From contig JAWLHE010000018.1 of the NCBI GenBank assembly GCA_041690495.1, positions 1-39,681 of the forward strand: a DNA stretch of 39,681 nucleotides. The letters run 5' to 3'. Origin of the DNA: DATAAP01 sp041690495 (GTDB lineage Bacteria > Pseudomonadota > Alphaproteobacteria > CACIAM-22H2). The notes under the pieces were generated by a model that had not been told where the DNA came from, ran no database searches, and saw only the letters and a list, made by a program, of their open reading frames with translations. Shown piece by piece: positions 1 to 8,122 of the stretch (position 1 is the first letter of the stretch; every line of letters begins with the position of its first letter). Position numbers and translations under genes: made by a program.

Positions 1-20
1 ACCACTTCCATACCCATCAC

Positions 21-97
<77 letters not shown>

Positions 98-104
98 ACG
101 CCAT

Positions 105-142
105 CCCGCCAGCATGCAACGCTGGCGGGCTTTTTTGTTTTT
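105..142 (+). terminator. Rho-independent terminator of tRNA-fMet
   Basis: A perfect 9-bp GC-rich stem (cccgccagc / gctggcggg) closes on a 7-base loop. It is followed by C and a run of six T, then G and more T. It starts 8 bases after the tRNA CCA end, so it very probably ends the tRNA transcript. Confidence 0.93.
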
Positions 143-191
143 GGAGCGGCGGAATGGGTGTGGACTCGGAGAAGGGCGGCACGCGAGCAGG

Positions 192-1421
192 TCATGCCGC
201 CGCACCGGCGAGCTTGCGCAGATCGAAGCTCGCGTCGGCCGCTTGCTCGGCGGTCACCAGGGCGCGCGCTGCGACGAGCCTGCGGCCGACGATGTGGTCC
301 ATTGGCCGATTGACCGAATCGACGGCGATCAGACGGCCGCCACGCAGATAGACGACCGAGAACTTGCCGTCCGCGATCGAACCGCGCACCACGGTTTGAT
401 CGTGTCCTGCCGCGAGCCCCACCATCTGCAGCTTCAGGTCGTACTGGTCCGACCAGAACCACGGGACGGCGTCGTATGGCCGGTCCACGCCCGCGACGGT
501 GGCGCCCGCCGTCTTCGCCTGGTCGAGCGCGTTCTGGACCGATTCGAGCCGCACCGGCGCATCGGCGAATGCGTTCGGATGGCGCGTGCAGTCGCCCGCT
601 GCAACGATATCGGGATCGCTGGTCCGCGCAAAACGGTCGACGACGATGCCGTCATCGCAAGCAAGACCGGCGGCCCGGGCCAGCTCGGTGTTCGGGGCGG
701 CCCCGGCGGCGATGAGGACGAGGTCGGCGTCCAGCCGCTCGCCGTCCGCGCACACGACCGCGCAGGCCCGGCCGCGATCCCCCTCGATCACCCGCACCGT
801 CATGTTCAGCCTGATGCGCACGCCTTTGCGCGCATGGATCTCGGCAAGAAAGGCCGACAGCTGCGGCGCGACGGCGCGGGCGAGAAGCCGCTCCTGCGCC
901 TCGACGATCGTTACGCGCTTCCCCAACAAGGTCAGCGCCGAGGCCACCTCGAGGCCGATGAACCCGCCGCCTATGATTACGACCGACTCGCCCTCGAGGG
1001 CCTGCTCGCGCAGGCGGCAGGCATCGGCGAGGGTGCGCAGCGTTGCGACGCGGTCGAGGTCGGCGCCCGGAACCGGAAGGTGCCGCGCGTGCGTGCCGAG
1101 CGCGAGTGCGAGGCGCCCATAGGCGAACTGCTGTCCGTCGGCGGTTTCGACGACGCGCCGTGCGCGGTCGATCGACGCGACCCGCGTCCCAAGCCGGACC
1201 TCGATCGCAGCCTCGCGATAGAACGCTTCGCCCCGGATCGGCAACGCCGCCTCGGACACTTTCCCAAAAAGGAACCCTTTGGAAAGCGGCGGCCGCTGAT
1301 AGGGCAGGCAGGGTTCATCGCTCAGAATGCGAACCGGCGCAGCATAGCCGTGCTCGCGCGCGCTGACGGCGATCTGCGAGGCGGCATAGGATCCGCCGAC
1401 GATTACGAGCCCGGCGCTCAT
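192..1421 (-). CDS. FAD-dependent ferredoxin reductase (pyridine nucleotide-disulfide type)
   Basis: This 409-residue flavoprotein should pass electrons from NAD(P)H through FAD to a [2Fe-2S] ferredoxin, as in rhodocoxin, putidaredoxin or Rieske-oxygenase reductases. The N-terminal FAD-binding Rossmann motif is VGGSYAAS (residues 8-15). An LPYQRPPLSKG block (39-49) follows, typical of this subfamily. The NAD(P)-binding glycines are IIGGGFIG (149-156), the FAD phosphate motif AAGDC lies at 274-278, and a reductase C-terminal domain begins near 320. The start overlaps the stop of the upstream ferredoxin remnant by four bases (ATGA), so the two were once a translationally coupled pair. The reductase is open and full length, but its natural partner is broken, and no oxygenase or P450 gene is nearby. 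It may now serve another ferredoxin or be on its way to decay. Confidence 0.9.
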   Translation of the reverse strand: MSAGLVIVGGSYAASQIAVSAREHGYAAPVRILSDEPCLPYQRPPLSKGFLFGKVSEAALPIRGEAFYREAAIEVRLGTRVASIDRARRVVETADGQQFAYGRLALALGTHARHLPVPGADLDRVATLRTLADACRLREQALEGESVVIIGGGFIGLEVASALTLLGKRVTIVEAQERLLARAVAPQLSAFLAEIHARKGVRIRLNMTVRVIEGDRGRACAVVCADGERLDADLVLIAAGAAPNTELARAAGLACDDGIVVDRFARTSDPDIVAAGDCTRHPNAFADAPVRLESVQNALDQAKTAGATVAGVDRPYDAVPWFWSDQYDLKLQMVGLAAGHDQTVVRGSIADGKFSVVYLRGGRLIAVDSVNRPMDHIVGRRLVAARALVTAEQAADASFDLRKLAGAAA

Positions 1422-1662
1422 AGGCTCTGCCGATCCGGAAGACCGACGACCAGTTCGTCGAGCGCAGCCGGGACGGCCATCCGGCAGCTCAAGCGATGCG
1501 TCGGCCGCCGCTCGGCCGCCGCGCCTTCCGGCATCGCGCTTCCGCGCTTCGACTCAATGCCGGGAAACCTGATCCGGATCGCCATATCCCTCACAGCCAT
1601 GCCTTCGTGCGCATCGATCGGCGCTCGTGGCCATCCTTCGATACACAAATGATCGTTGCCAT
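1418..1662 (-). pseudogene. Decayed [2Fe-2S] ferredoxin gene
   Basis: Reading from an ATG at 1662, the first residues MATIICVSKDGHER match the start of adrenodoxin/putidaredoxin-type ferredoxins. A one-base frameshift near 1620 moves the rest to another frame, where IDAHEGMAVRDMAI continues the ferredoxin N-terminal fold. The ending THRLSC...ALDELVVGLP is the classic ferredoxin C-terminus, with the last cluster cysteine still present. The central block that should hold the C-x5-C-x2-C cluster ligands is missing: after GIESKRGSAM the sequence jumps to the C-terminal part. Only about 80 codons remain of the usual 105-110. One frameshift plus an internal deletion of the cluster loop means no functional protein can be made. 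It overlaps the reductase start by four bases. Confidence 0.8.
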
Positions 1663-1819
1663 CGGCTCCTCTGTCTCGTGGCAGACCCTTGCCAAGATCT
1701 CAGCCCGCCGCGCGGTCCAGCTGCCATCATAATGAAGCCGGACATCCGATCGCGAGTCGAACACGTAGGCGGCAGGGAGTGCGGAAGCCGCACGAGGCGC
1801 TCGAGCCGATATTGCCGAC

Positions 1820-2281
1820 TCACGGTCTGACAAGCATGATCGCCTCGATCTCGACGGAGATGTCGCTGGGCAGCGAACCCATCCCAACCGCCGAACGCGC
1901 ATGGCGCCCGGCATCGCCCAGCACTTCGACGAAGAGGTCGGAGCAGCCATTGATGACTTTTGGCTGGTCGCCGAAGCCGTGCACGCCATTGACCATCCCG
2001 AGCAGCTTGACGACCGCCTCGATCCGGTCGAGCGAGCCCAGCGCCTGGCGCGTGGCTGCGAGCAGCTGAAGGCCGACCAGACGGGCGCGCCTGTAGCCTT
2101 CTTCGACCGACACCGGACCGCCGACCTGGCCGGTCAGGAGCTTGCCGTCTTCGTCGCGCGGACCCTGGCCGGACAGGAACAGCAGTCCGCCCGCGAGGCG
2201 GTAGGGCACGTAATTGGCGACCGGCGCAGGCACCGCCGGCAGCTTGATCCCGAGTTCCTGAAGACGCCTTTCCGCACTCAT
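1820..2281 (-). CDS. RidA/YjgF/UK114-family protein
   Basis: This 153-residue protein is of the longer RidA-like subgroup. RidA proteins hydrolyse reactive enamine/imine intermediates; distant members have other or unknown roles. Visible features are the LFLSGQGPRDEDGKL strand-turn near residue 35, the HARSAVGM segment and the VEIEAI strand near the C-terminus. The arginine of HARSAVGM (about R129) aligns with the catalytic R105 of E. coli RidA, so imine hydrolysis is plausible. The chosen start (MSAERRLQ) has a strong GAGGGGAG ribosome-binding site 5 bases upstream. An in-frame extension to 2491 has no RidA similarity and no ribosome-binding site. It lies upstream of the ferredoxin/reductase pair on the same strand, 157 bases away. 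Substrate unknown. Confidence 0.85.
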   Translation of the reverse strand: MSAERRLQELGIKLPAVPAPVANYVPYRLAGGLLFLSGQGPRDEDGKLLTGQVGGPVSVEEGYRRARLVGLQLLAATRQALGSLDRIEAVVKLLGMVNGVHGFGDQPKVINGCSDLFVEVLGDAGRHARSAVGMGSLPSDISVEIEAIMLVRP

Positions 2282-2719
2282 GTTCGCTCCCCTCGTTTCG
2301 AATTGTCGCGCCAGCCGCCAGAGCATCATGCCCGGACTCGGTTTCGACCTCCACCGTACAGGCGGCATGGTCGACCCGCGGAACCGCGGATCAGGTTTCG
2401 ATGAGCGGTCAGGCCGGGGCGGCCTTATCGAGGCGTGCTGCGCGGATATCGCCATCGCGGACAGCGATGCGCGTGAGGCATGTCTCGACACGGGCCAAAG
2501 AGGAAAGTTCGCCGTCGTACGGCCGCGTGGAAGCGCAGTTCGCGCCGGGGCGCAACCGGATGCTGCGCGGCGGCAGCAGCCCGGAATCCCCCTAGCGGCG
2601 CCTCAGTTTCGCACTGCGGTCCAACGGTTCGCAGTGCAGTGACGTAGGACCGCATGATCGTCTAACATCCTCCGAACCCCGCCGGCCAAGCATGCGGGGA
2701 CCAGGGAGGTCTTTTGCGG
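2282..2719. other. Divergent intergenic region, no gene recognised
   Basis: About 440 bases separate the divergent RidA-like and TRAP transporter genes. Several open frames cross it on both strands, but none shows recognisable protein similarity or a convincing ribosome-binding site. It must hold promoters for both directions. A strong Shine-Dalgarno, GGGAGGT, lies at 2704-2710 and sets the TRAP permease start. The only structured element noticed is the inverted repeat at 2611-2637. Confidence 0.5.
2611..2637. promoter_or_regulatory. Inverted repeat upstream of TRAP operon, candidate operator
   Basis: Eight-base perfect arms gcactgcg / cgcagtgc are separated by 11 bases, 82 bases before the TRAP permease start. 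The symmetry and spacing suit a dimeric regulator. No regulator gene is adjacent, so its identity is unknown. Confidence 0.35.
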
Positions 2720-4747
2720 ATGACGGACGGGCGAGACCGGCCAGCATCGGGGCAGGCGCAACCGGCCATCGGCGGCGACATGGTCGAGGAGCTGCATTAT
2801 CGCGAGTTGAGCGGCCCCGCCATGTTCGCGGTATGCGCGCTGACGATCGCCGCCATGGTGATCGTCGTCAATCAGCTCCTCAATCTGCAGCTGTTCGTCG
2901 GCGTGCTCTTTGTCGAGAACCGCTACCTGTATCTGCTCGCCGCAACTGTGCTGCCGGTCGTGTTTCTTGCCTACCCGTTGCACCCCGGCACGAGCGGCGA
3001 CCCGCCCCTTTACGACATGGGCCTTGCAGCCGCCGCTCTGGGGGTGGGTTGCTACTTTGCATGGAACGGCCAGCGCATCCTCAACGAGGGCTGGGAGTAC
3101 GGTGCGCCGCCGCTTGCGATAGCATTGGCCGGCGTCTATGCGCTGCTGATCGTCGAGGCGCTGCGCCGCACTGCCGGCTGGGTAATCACGGTGATCGTGC
3201 TCGCCTTCGCCTTCTATCCGGTCGTCGCGGACAAGATGCCCGGTCCGATCTCGGGGCTCCCGCAGACATTGCCCGACACAGTCGCTTATCACATCATCAG
3301 CGCCGAGGCTGCTTTCGGCATTCCGATGAAGGCGTTCGGCGAGATCGTCGTCGGCTTCATCGTGTTCGGCGTGGCGTTGAACTACACCGGCGGCGGCAGG
3401 TTCTTCAACGACGTCGCTTTCGCGCTCGTCGGCCATGTCCGCGGCGGCGCGGCCCAGGTCGGCGTCGTGTCGAGCGCATTGCAGGGCTCGATCAGCGGCA
3501 GCGTGATCTCCAACGTGATCTCGAGCGGGGTGGTCACGATTCCGGCGATGAAGCGCACCGGGTTCTCGCCGCATTACGCCGGTGCAGTCGAGGCGGTCGC
3601 CTCGACGGGCGCCGTGCTGATGCCGCCGGTCATGGGCTCGACGGCTTTCGTCATGGCCTCGTTCCTCGGCATGTCGTACGGCGAGATCGCATTGGCCGCG
3701 GCAATTCCCGCCTTTCTATTCTATCTCGGCCTGATGTTCCAGGTCGACGGCTACGCGGCGCGCGCCGGGCTCAGGGGCTTGCGCCGCGACGAACTGCCGA
3801 ATCTGAGGGAAACCATCAAGCACGGCTGGTACTACATCGCCGTTCTCGTCACCCTGGTGTTCTTCATGGTGTACGAGACCCGGGAGGCGATGGCGCCGTT
3901 CTATGCGACCGCGTTGCTGCTGGTTATCAACCAGATCCTGCCACGGCACCGCATGACGTGGGCGCGATTCGTCGAGTTCATCTGCGCCACCGGCCGCGGT
4001 CTCGCGGAAATCGTGTCCGTGCTGCTCGGCGTCGGCTTCATCATCGGCGCCTTCTCGGTGACCGGCCTTGCCGGCACGCTCGCCAACGACCTCGTCTATC
4101 TCGCCGGTGACGCGCCGATCCTGCTTCTGCTCATGGGCGCCATCACCAGCTTCATCTTCGGCATGGGGATGACGGTCACCGCCTGCTACATCTTCCTGGC
4201 AATCGTGCTGGCGCCGCCTCTGGTCCAGGCGGGTCTCGATCCGCTGGCCGTACATCTGTTCATCATGTACTGGGGCATGGTGTCGTTCATCACGCCGCCG
4301 GTGGCGCTGGCCTCTTTTGCCGCGGCGCCGCTCGCGCGCTGCAGTCCCTTCGCGATCGGTTTCGAAGCAATGCGAATGGGCTCTGTCATGTATTTCGTGC
4401 CGTTCTTCGTCGTCCTCAATCCGGCGTTGATCCTGCGCGGTTCCGCCCCGGAGGTCGCCGTTGTCATTGCGACCGCGCTGGTCGGCATCATGTTCATCGC
4501 AGCGGCGCTGCAGGGTTACCTGATGGGCGTCGGGCGGATCGAAAGCAATGCGGCCGGATGGACCGCGCGTGCGCTGCTCTTCTCGGCTGGATTGTCCTTC
4601 GCCGCGCCGGGCAGCGAGGCACTCGGCCTCGGCCATCTCGAGCTGTTCCTGATCGCGCTGGCGCTGGCCTTGCCCGGCATTGCCCTGGTGCGCTGGCAGA
4701 ATCGTCCGGGTCTGATCCGCGGACCCGCCGCGAAACCGTCGGGGTGA
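2720..4747 (+). CDS. TRAP transporter fused permease (DctQM type, TAXI class)
   Basis: This is a 675-residue polytopic inner-membrane protein combining the small (4-TM) and large (12-TM) TRAP permease subunits, as in the TAXI class. TRAP permeases use an ion gradient, usually Na+, to import organic acids delivered by a periplasmic binding protein. The central block QGSISGSVISNVISSG, then TIPAMKRTGFSPHYAGAV and STGAVLMPPVMGSTAF, is the diagnostic fused-TRAP signature. A second helical repeat contains GMGMTVTACYIFLA and WGMVSFITPPVALASFAA. The ATG at 2720 is preferred over an in-frame TTG at 2714 because GGGAGGT lies 9 bases upstream of the ATG but only 3 from the TTG. The TAXI binding protein follows 43 bases downstream in the same operon. 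Substrate cannot be read from the sequence; C4-dicarboxylates, 2-oxoacids or amino acids are possible. Confidence 0.92.
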   Translation: MTDGRDRPASGQAQPAIGGDMVEELHYRELSGPAMFAVCALTIAAMVIVVNQLLNLQLFVGVLFVENRYLYLLAATVLPVVFLAYPLHPGTSGDPPLYDMGLAAAALGVGCYFAWNGQRILNEGWEYGAPPLAIALAGVYALLIVEALRRTAGWVITVIVLAFAFYPVVADKMPGPISGLPQTLPDTVAYHIISAEAAFGIPMKAFGEIVVGFIVFGVALNYTGGGRFFNDVAFALVGHVRGGAAQVGVVSSALQGSISGSVISNVISSGVVTIPAMKRTGFSPHYAGAVEAVASTGAVLMPPVMGSTAFVMASFLGMSYGEIALAAAIPAFLFYLGLMFQVDGYAARAGLRGLRRDELPNLRETIKHGWYYIAVLVTLVFFMVYETREAMAPFYATALLLVINQILPRHRMTWARFVEFICATGRGLAEIVSVLLGVGFIIGAFSVTGLAGTLANDLVYLAGDAPILLLLMGAITSFIFGMGMTVTACYIFLAIVLAPPLVQAGLDPLAVHLFIMYWGMVSFITPPVALASFAAAPLARCSPFAIGFEAMRMGSVMYFVPFFVVLNPALILRGSAPEVAVVIATALVGIMFIAAALQGYLMGVGRIESNAAGWTARALLFSAGLSFAAPGSEALGLGHLELFLIALALALPGIALVRWQNRPGLIRGPAAKPSG

Positions 4748-4790
4748 CGACGGCAAAGACTCAACCATGTTTCACGAGGGAGGAACGCAA

Positions 4791-5957
4791 ATGAACATCA
4801 GGTCACGAATGCTTTGCCTCGGCGCCGCCTTAGCGGCGGCGCTCTCGATGCCCGCTGCAGGCATGGCCGCCGACATCAAGCTGCCCGAGACGCTCGCGTG
4901 GACGGCCTATGATGTCGGCTCGGGCGGCTACAATCAGGCCGTTGCGATCGGCAGTGCGCTCAAGAGCAAGCTGCAGGTCAATCTGCGCGTGCTGCCGGGC
5001 AAGAACGACATCTCTCGCAACCTGCCGCTGCGCGAGAAGCGCGTGCAGTTCTCGGCGAACGGTGTCGGCGGCACCTATCTGGCCCAGGAGGGGCTCTACG
5101 AGTTCGGCGCCAAGGAGTGGGGGCCGCAGCGGCTGCGGCTTCTTCTGCTCAATAACGCCGATGCGCTGCTGACCATCGTCACGGCGAAGGACGCCAACAT
5201 CAAGACGATCTACGACATCAAGGGAAAGCGCGTTGCCTGGGTCGCCGGCGCGCCGTCGCTCAACCAGAACATCACAGCCATGCTCGCCTTCGCCAATCTG
5301 ACGTGGAATGACGTGACCAAGGTCGAGTTCGGCGGCTTCGGTGCCGCGATGCAGGGCATCATCGCCAACCAGGTCGATGCCGCCTTCTCGTCGTCGATCT
5401 CGGGCCAGGCGTACAAGATCGCCTCGTCGCCGCGCGGCCTTCAGTACCCGACCTTCCCGCACAAGGACAAGGAGGGCTGGGCGCGGATGAACAAGATCGC
5501 CCCGTTCTTCGTCCCGTTCATGGGCACCGAAGGCGCCAACATGTCGAAGGACAACCCGGTCGAGGCGACGACCTATCCGTATCCGACACTGATCGCCTAT
5601 GACGGTCAGGACGCGGAGCTCGTCTACAACATGACCAGGGCCATGGTCGAATTCTTCCCGGACTACAAGGACGGAGCACCCGGCAACAACGGCTGGGATC
5701 TCAAGCGGCAGATCTTCACCTGGGTGGTGCCGTATCATGAGGGAGCGATCCGCTACTTCAAGGAGATCAATGTCTGGAAGCCGGAGCACCAGGCGCACAA
5801 CGACAAGCTGGTCAAGCGTCAGGATGCGCTCGCCAGTGCCTGGGACGGCTATGCCAAGTCCGCCTCCGGCGACGGAGAGGCGTTCTATGCCGGGTGGGTC
5901 AGGGCCCGCGCCGCGGCCCTGACCAAGGCCGGCTTCGATCCGGTCGTGACGGAGTAA
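4791..5957 (+). CDS. TAXI-family TRAP substrate-binding protein
   Basis: This 388-residue periplasmic receptor works with the fused permease just upstream. A signal peptide covers about residues 1-25 (positively charged MNIRSR, hydrophobic core, AxA-like end GMAA before DIKLPE). The mature protein begins with the TAXI-type strand TLAWTAYDVGSGGYNQ, which carries the ligand-loop glycines, and continues with LVTAKD-like and IKGKRVAWVAGAPS segments typical of the class. The ATG at 4791 is preferred over one at 4767 because it opens the signal peptide and has GGGAGGAA 5 bases upstream. At 388 residues it is somewhat longer than many TAXI proteins (about 320-340), with additional C-terminal helices. 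Ligand unknown. Confidence 0.9.
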   Translation: MNIRSRMLCLGAALAAALSMPAAGMAADIKLPETLAWTAYDVGSGGYNQAVAIGSALKSKLQVNLRVLPGKNDISRNLPLREKRVQFSANGVGGTYLAQEGLYEFGAKEWGPQRLRLLLLNNADALLTIVTAKDANIKTIYDIKGKRVAWVAGAPSLNQNITAMLAFANLTWNDVTKVEFGGFGAAMQGIIANQVDAAFSSSISGQAYKIASSPRGLQYPTFPHKDKEGWARMNKIAPFFVPFMGTEGANMSKDNPVEATTYPYPTLIAYDGQDAELVYNMTRAMVEFFPDYKDGAPGNNGWDLKRQIFTWVVPYHEGAIRYFKEINVWKPEHQAHNDKLVKRQDALASAWDGYAKSASGDGEAFYAGWVRARAAALTKAGFDPVVTE

Positions 5958-5965
5958 CTACCAAT

Positions 5966-6000
5966 CGGGCAGGGACGCGCCCCTGGCGTGTCCCTGCCCG
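5966..6000. terminator. Stem-loop between convergent genes, probable bidirectional terminator
   Basis: A perfect 10-bp stem cgggcaggga / tccctgcccg has a 15-base loop with further pairing. It lies 9 bases after the TAXI gene stop and 29 bases beyond the convergent aldo/keto reductase stop. There is no clear T-run, so termination is inferred from position and stem strength. Confidence 0.65.
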
Positions 6001-6028
6001 GCCTGCAGTTTCGAGATCGGCTCGTCGG

Positions 6029-6832
6029 CTATCTATAGGGAAGCGCGCCGAGGGACGAATACCGCTCATTCAGGCGGTTCAGCATCTCCACGTCCTCCTC
6101 GCTGATCTGGAAATAGAAAACGTCGAGGTTCTCTTCCAGATGCGCCCGCCGGTTAGCCTTGGGCAGGGGGACTGTGCCGCGCTGCAGGTTCCACCGGAGC
6201 AGTAACTGTGCCGGCGATTTGCGGTAGTTCGCCGCGACCTTCCCGAGCGCCTCATGTCCAAGGCGTTGGGTGCGGGTCAGGGGACTGTACGCCTGGATGA
6301 CGATCTTCCTTCGTGAAGCGTATTGCAGCATGTGATCGCTGTATCCGAAGGGGCTCCACTCGATCTGATTGACGGCCGGCACTTCGCCTGTCGCATCGAT
6401 CAGGGCATCGATGAGGTCCACGGCGTAGTTGCTGACGCCGATGTCTCGGGTGAGGCCGTCGCTCCTCGCGCGAATCAGCCCCCGCCAAAGTTCTTCGCCC
6501 GCACCCTTTTGCGGCGGGCGGTGTATGAGCATGAGATCGGCGTATTCCAGCCCGAGTTCGCCGAGATTCCTGCGCGTCGCCGCGTAGGCGTCGTCCGTTT
6601 CTTCTGCCTTCGTTACCAGGTAGATATCGGACCGACGCACGCCGGCGCGGCGAATGCCTTCGCCGATGCCTGGCTGGGTTCCGTAGTCGCCGGAGGTGTC
6701 GATCATGCGATAGCCGAGCTTCAGGGCAGCCTCGATCGTTGCGGCCGTGTCGTCCGTTAGCTGCCACGTTCCGAGGCCCAGGACGGGCATCCTGTTGCCT
6801 GTGTGAAGTGTTATCTCGCTGTTTCGATCCAT
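6029..6832 (-). CDS. Aldo/keto reductase
   Basis: This 267-residue NAD(P)H-dependent (beta/alpha)8-barrel carbonyl reductase is of the small prokaryotic AKR type related to 2,5-diketo-D-gluconate reductases. The catalytic tetrad is visible: D45 (RMIDTSGDYG), Y50, K75 (YLVTKAEE) and H104 (LMLIHRPP). The cofactor-binding C-terminal part contains VPLPKANRRAHLEENLDVF, where the usual K(S/A)xxxxR motif appears as KANRRAH. It starts at an ATG with only a weak upstream purine stretch. It converges on the TAXI gene, and a 138-base gap separates it from the M20 gene upstream, so it may have its own promoter there or be read through from the large operon. Physiological substrate unknown. Confidence 0.9.
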   Translation of the reverse strand: MDRNSEITLHTGNRMPVLGLGTWQLTDDTAATIEAALKLGYRMIDTSGDYGTQPGIGEGIRRAGVRRSDIYLVTKAEETDDAYAATRRNLGELGLEYADLMLIHRPPQKGAGEELWRGLIRARSDGLTRDIGVSNYAVDLIDALIDATGEVPAVNQIEWSPFGYSDHMLQYASRRKIVIQAYSPLTRTQRLGHEALGKVAANYRKSPAQLLLRWNLQRGTVPLPKANRRAHLEENLDVFYFQISEEDVEMLNRLNERYSSLGALPYR

Positions 6833-6870
6833 GCCTAGTGCCGTGGGAGCCGTTGATCGCAGTCAACAGG

Positions 6871-6895
6871 TTCCGGCCCCATCGGGGCGCCGGAA
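6871..6895. terminator. Stem-loop downstream of the peptide operon, possible terminator
   Basis: Arms ttccggcccc and ggggcgccggaa pair around atc with a two-base bulge. It sits 76 bases beyond the last gene of the nine-gene minus-strand operon and 38 bases before the aldo/keto reductase start. No T-run follows on the minus strand, so this is a weak call. Confidence 0.35.
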
Positions 6896-6970
6896 TGCTG
6901 ATCTAAACAGGCGGTTCGCGATGGCGTTCCAGCGGGACTGGAGCTCGGCTGCGAAACCCGCGAGCGCGGC

Positions 6971-8122
6971 CTAGCGCAGCGTCTCGAACAGGCGGAGGAG
7001 GAGCTGGGTGCGGGGCTCGAGCGAGGAGACGTAGATCTGCTCGTCGATGGCATGCGCGCCCTTGCCGTCGGCGCCGAGGCCGTCGAGGGTGGGGATGCCG
7101 AGCGCCGCGGTGAAGTTGCCGTCGCTGCCGCCGCCGGTCTTCACACCCTGCAGGTCGAAACCGATCTCGGCGGCGAGGCCGCGGGCGTGCTCGTAAAGCG
7201 CGCGGATGCCGTCATCGGTTTCGTAGGGCGGGCGGTTGAGGCCGCCCTCGACCTCGAGCGTCACGTCGGGGTCCCTGACCTTCAGGTTCCGCACGCGCGT
7301 GAGGCATTCCTCGACTATCGCAGCGCTGGGGATGCGCATGTCGAGGGTGATCTCGCATTCCGCCGGCACGACATTGGTGCCGGTGCCGCCGGTGATGGTG
7401 CCGACGCTGACGGTCAGGCCCGTCTCGTAATTCGTCATCGCCTCCAGCGCCAGGATCTGGTGCGCCATCTCCTTGATGGCACTGCGGCCGTCCTGGTGGC
7501 GCAGGCCTGCATGCGAGGCGCGGCCCTTGGTGCGCAGCTTCATGATGACCGTGCCCTTGCGCGCCAGCACGATCTTGCCGCCGTCCCGCGCCGGTTCCAT
7601 CACCAGCGCGTATTTTGCGCGGCGCGCTTCGCGCTCGATGATCTCGCGCGAGGTCGGGCTGCCGACTTCCTCCTCGGGCACGAACAGGAAGGTGATCGGC
7701 AGCTTGGTGGTGCGGCCGAGACGGACGAGATGGCGGTACGCGTAATACGCCATGTGGCCGCCCGCCTTCATGTCGTAGATGCCGGGGCCGTAGACGACGT
7801 CGCCCTCGCGCCGCCATTTCATCGGCCCGGCGAGCGAGCCGTGCGGATGCACGGTGTCGAGATGGGCGACGACGAGGATGCCCTTGTCGCCTTCGCCCCA
7901 CGGCGAGCGGCCGATCAGCACGTCGCCGAAGCCGGCGGCACCGGGAACGCGCTCGATCTTCTGGCCGACGTCGCGGAGCTGGCGCTCGACATTGTCGACC
8001 AGCTTGTTGACGGCGGCGCCGTCGTTCGAAGGAGTCTCGACCTCCACCCACTCGCGGATGCCGGCGAGGATCTCCTCGGCGTCGATGCGCGGGAGATTGT
8101 CCTTGGCCGCCTTCTTGCTCAT
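6971..8122 (-). CDS. M20-family metallopeptidase (glutamate carboxypeptidase-like), second of a pair
   Basis: This 383-residue zinc-dependent exopeptidase should act in the cytoplasm, having no signal peptide. The metal ligands and catalytic residues of the family are all visible: H87 and D89 in VVAHLDTVHPHG (D89 is the base-positioning Asp), the bridging D117 in GPGIYDMKAG, E151/E152 in PEEEVGS (general base and metal ligand), E176 in MEPARD, and H357 in GKGAHAIDEQ. The dimerisation domain (about 190-300) starts with KGRASHAGLRHQDGRSAI. ATG 8122 shares one base with the stop of the preceding M20 gene (TGATG), so the two are translationally coupled. It most resembles carboxypeptidase G2 / glutamate carboxypeptidases, which release C-terminal glutamate. 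That fits the gamma-glutamyltransferase at the head of the same operon. Last gene of the operon. Confidence 0.9.
   Translation of the reverse strand: MSKKAAKDNLPRIDAEEILAGIREWVEVETPSNDGAAVNKLVDNVERQLRDVGQKIERVPGAAGFGDVLIGRSPWGEGDKGILVVAHLDTVHPHGSLAGPMKWRREGDVVYGPGIYDMKAGGHMAYYAYRHLVRLGRTTKLPITFLFVPEEEVGSPTSREIIEREARRAKYALVMEPARDGGKIVLARKGTVIMKLRTKGRASHAGLRHQDGRSAIKEMAHQILALEAMTNYETGLTVSVGTITGGTGTNVVPAECEITLDMRIPSAAIVEECLTRVRNLKVRDPDVTLEVEGGLNRPPYETDDGIRALYEHARGLAAEIGFDLQGVKTGGGSDGNFTAALGIPTLDGLGADGKGAHAIDEQIYVSSLEPRTQLLLRLFETLR

Noticed and set aside
114..1652. A 512-codon open frame on the plus strand
   Set aside because: It is opposite the ferredoxin reductase, whose protein motifs are unambiguous. 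The plus-strand translation has no recognisable domain.
2425..2655. Short open frames in the TRAP/RidA intergenic region
   Set aside because: No similarity, no ribosome-binding site and arginine-rich composition in all frames; treated as non-coding.
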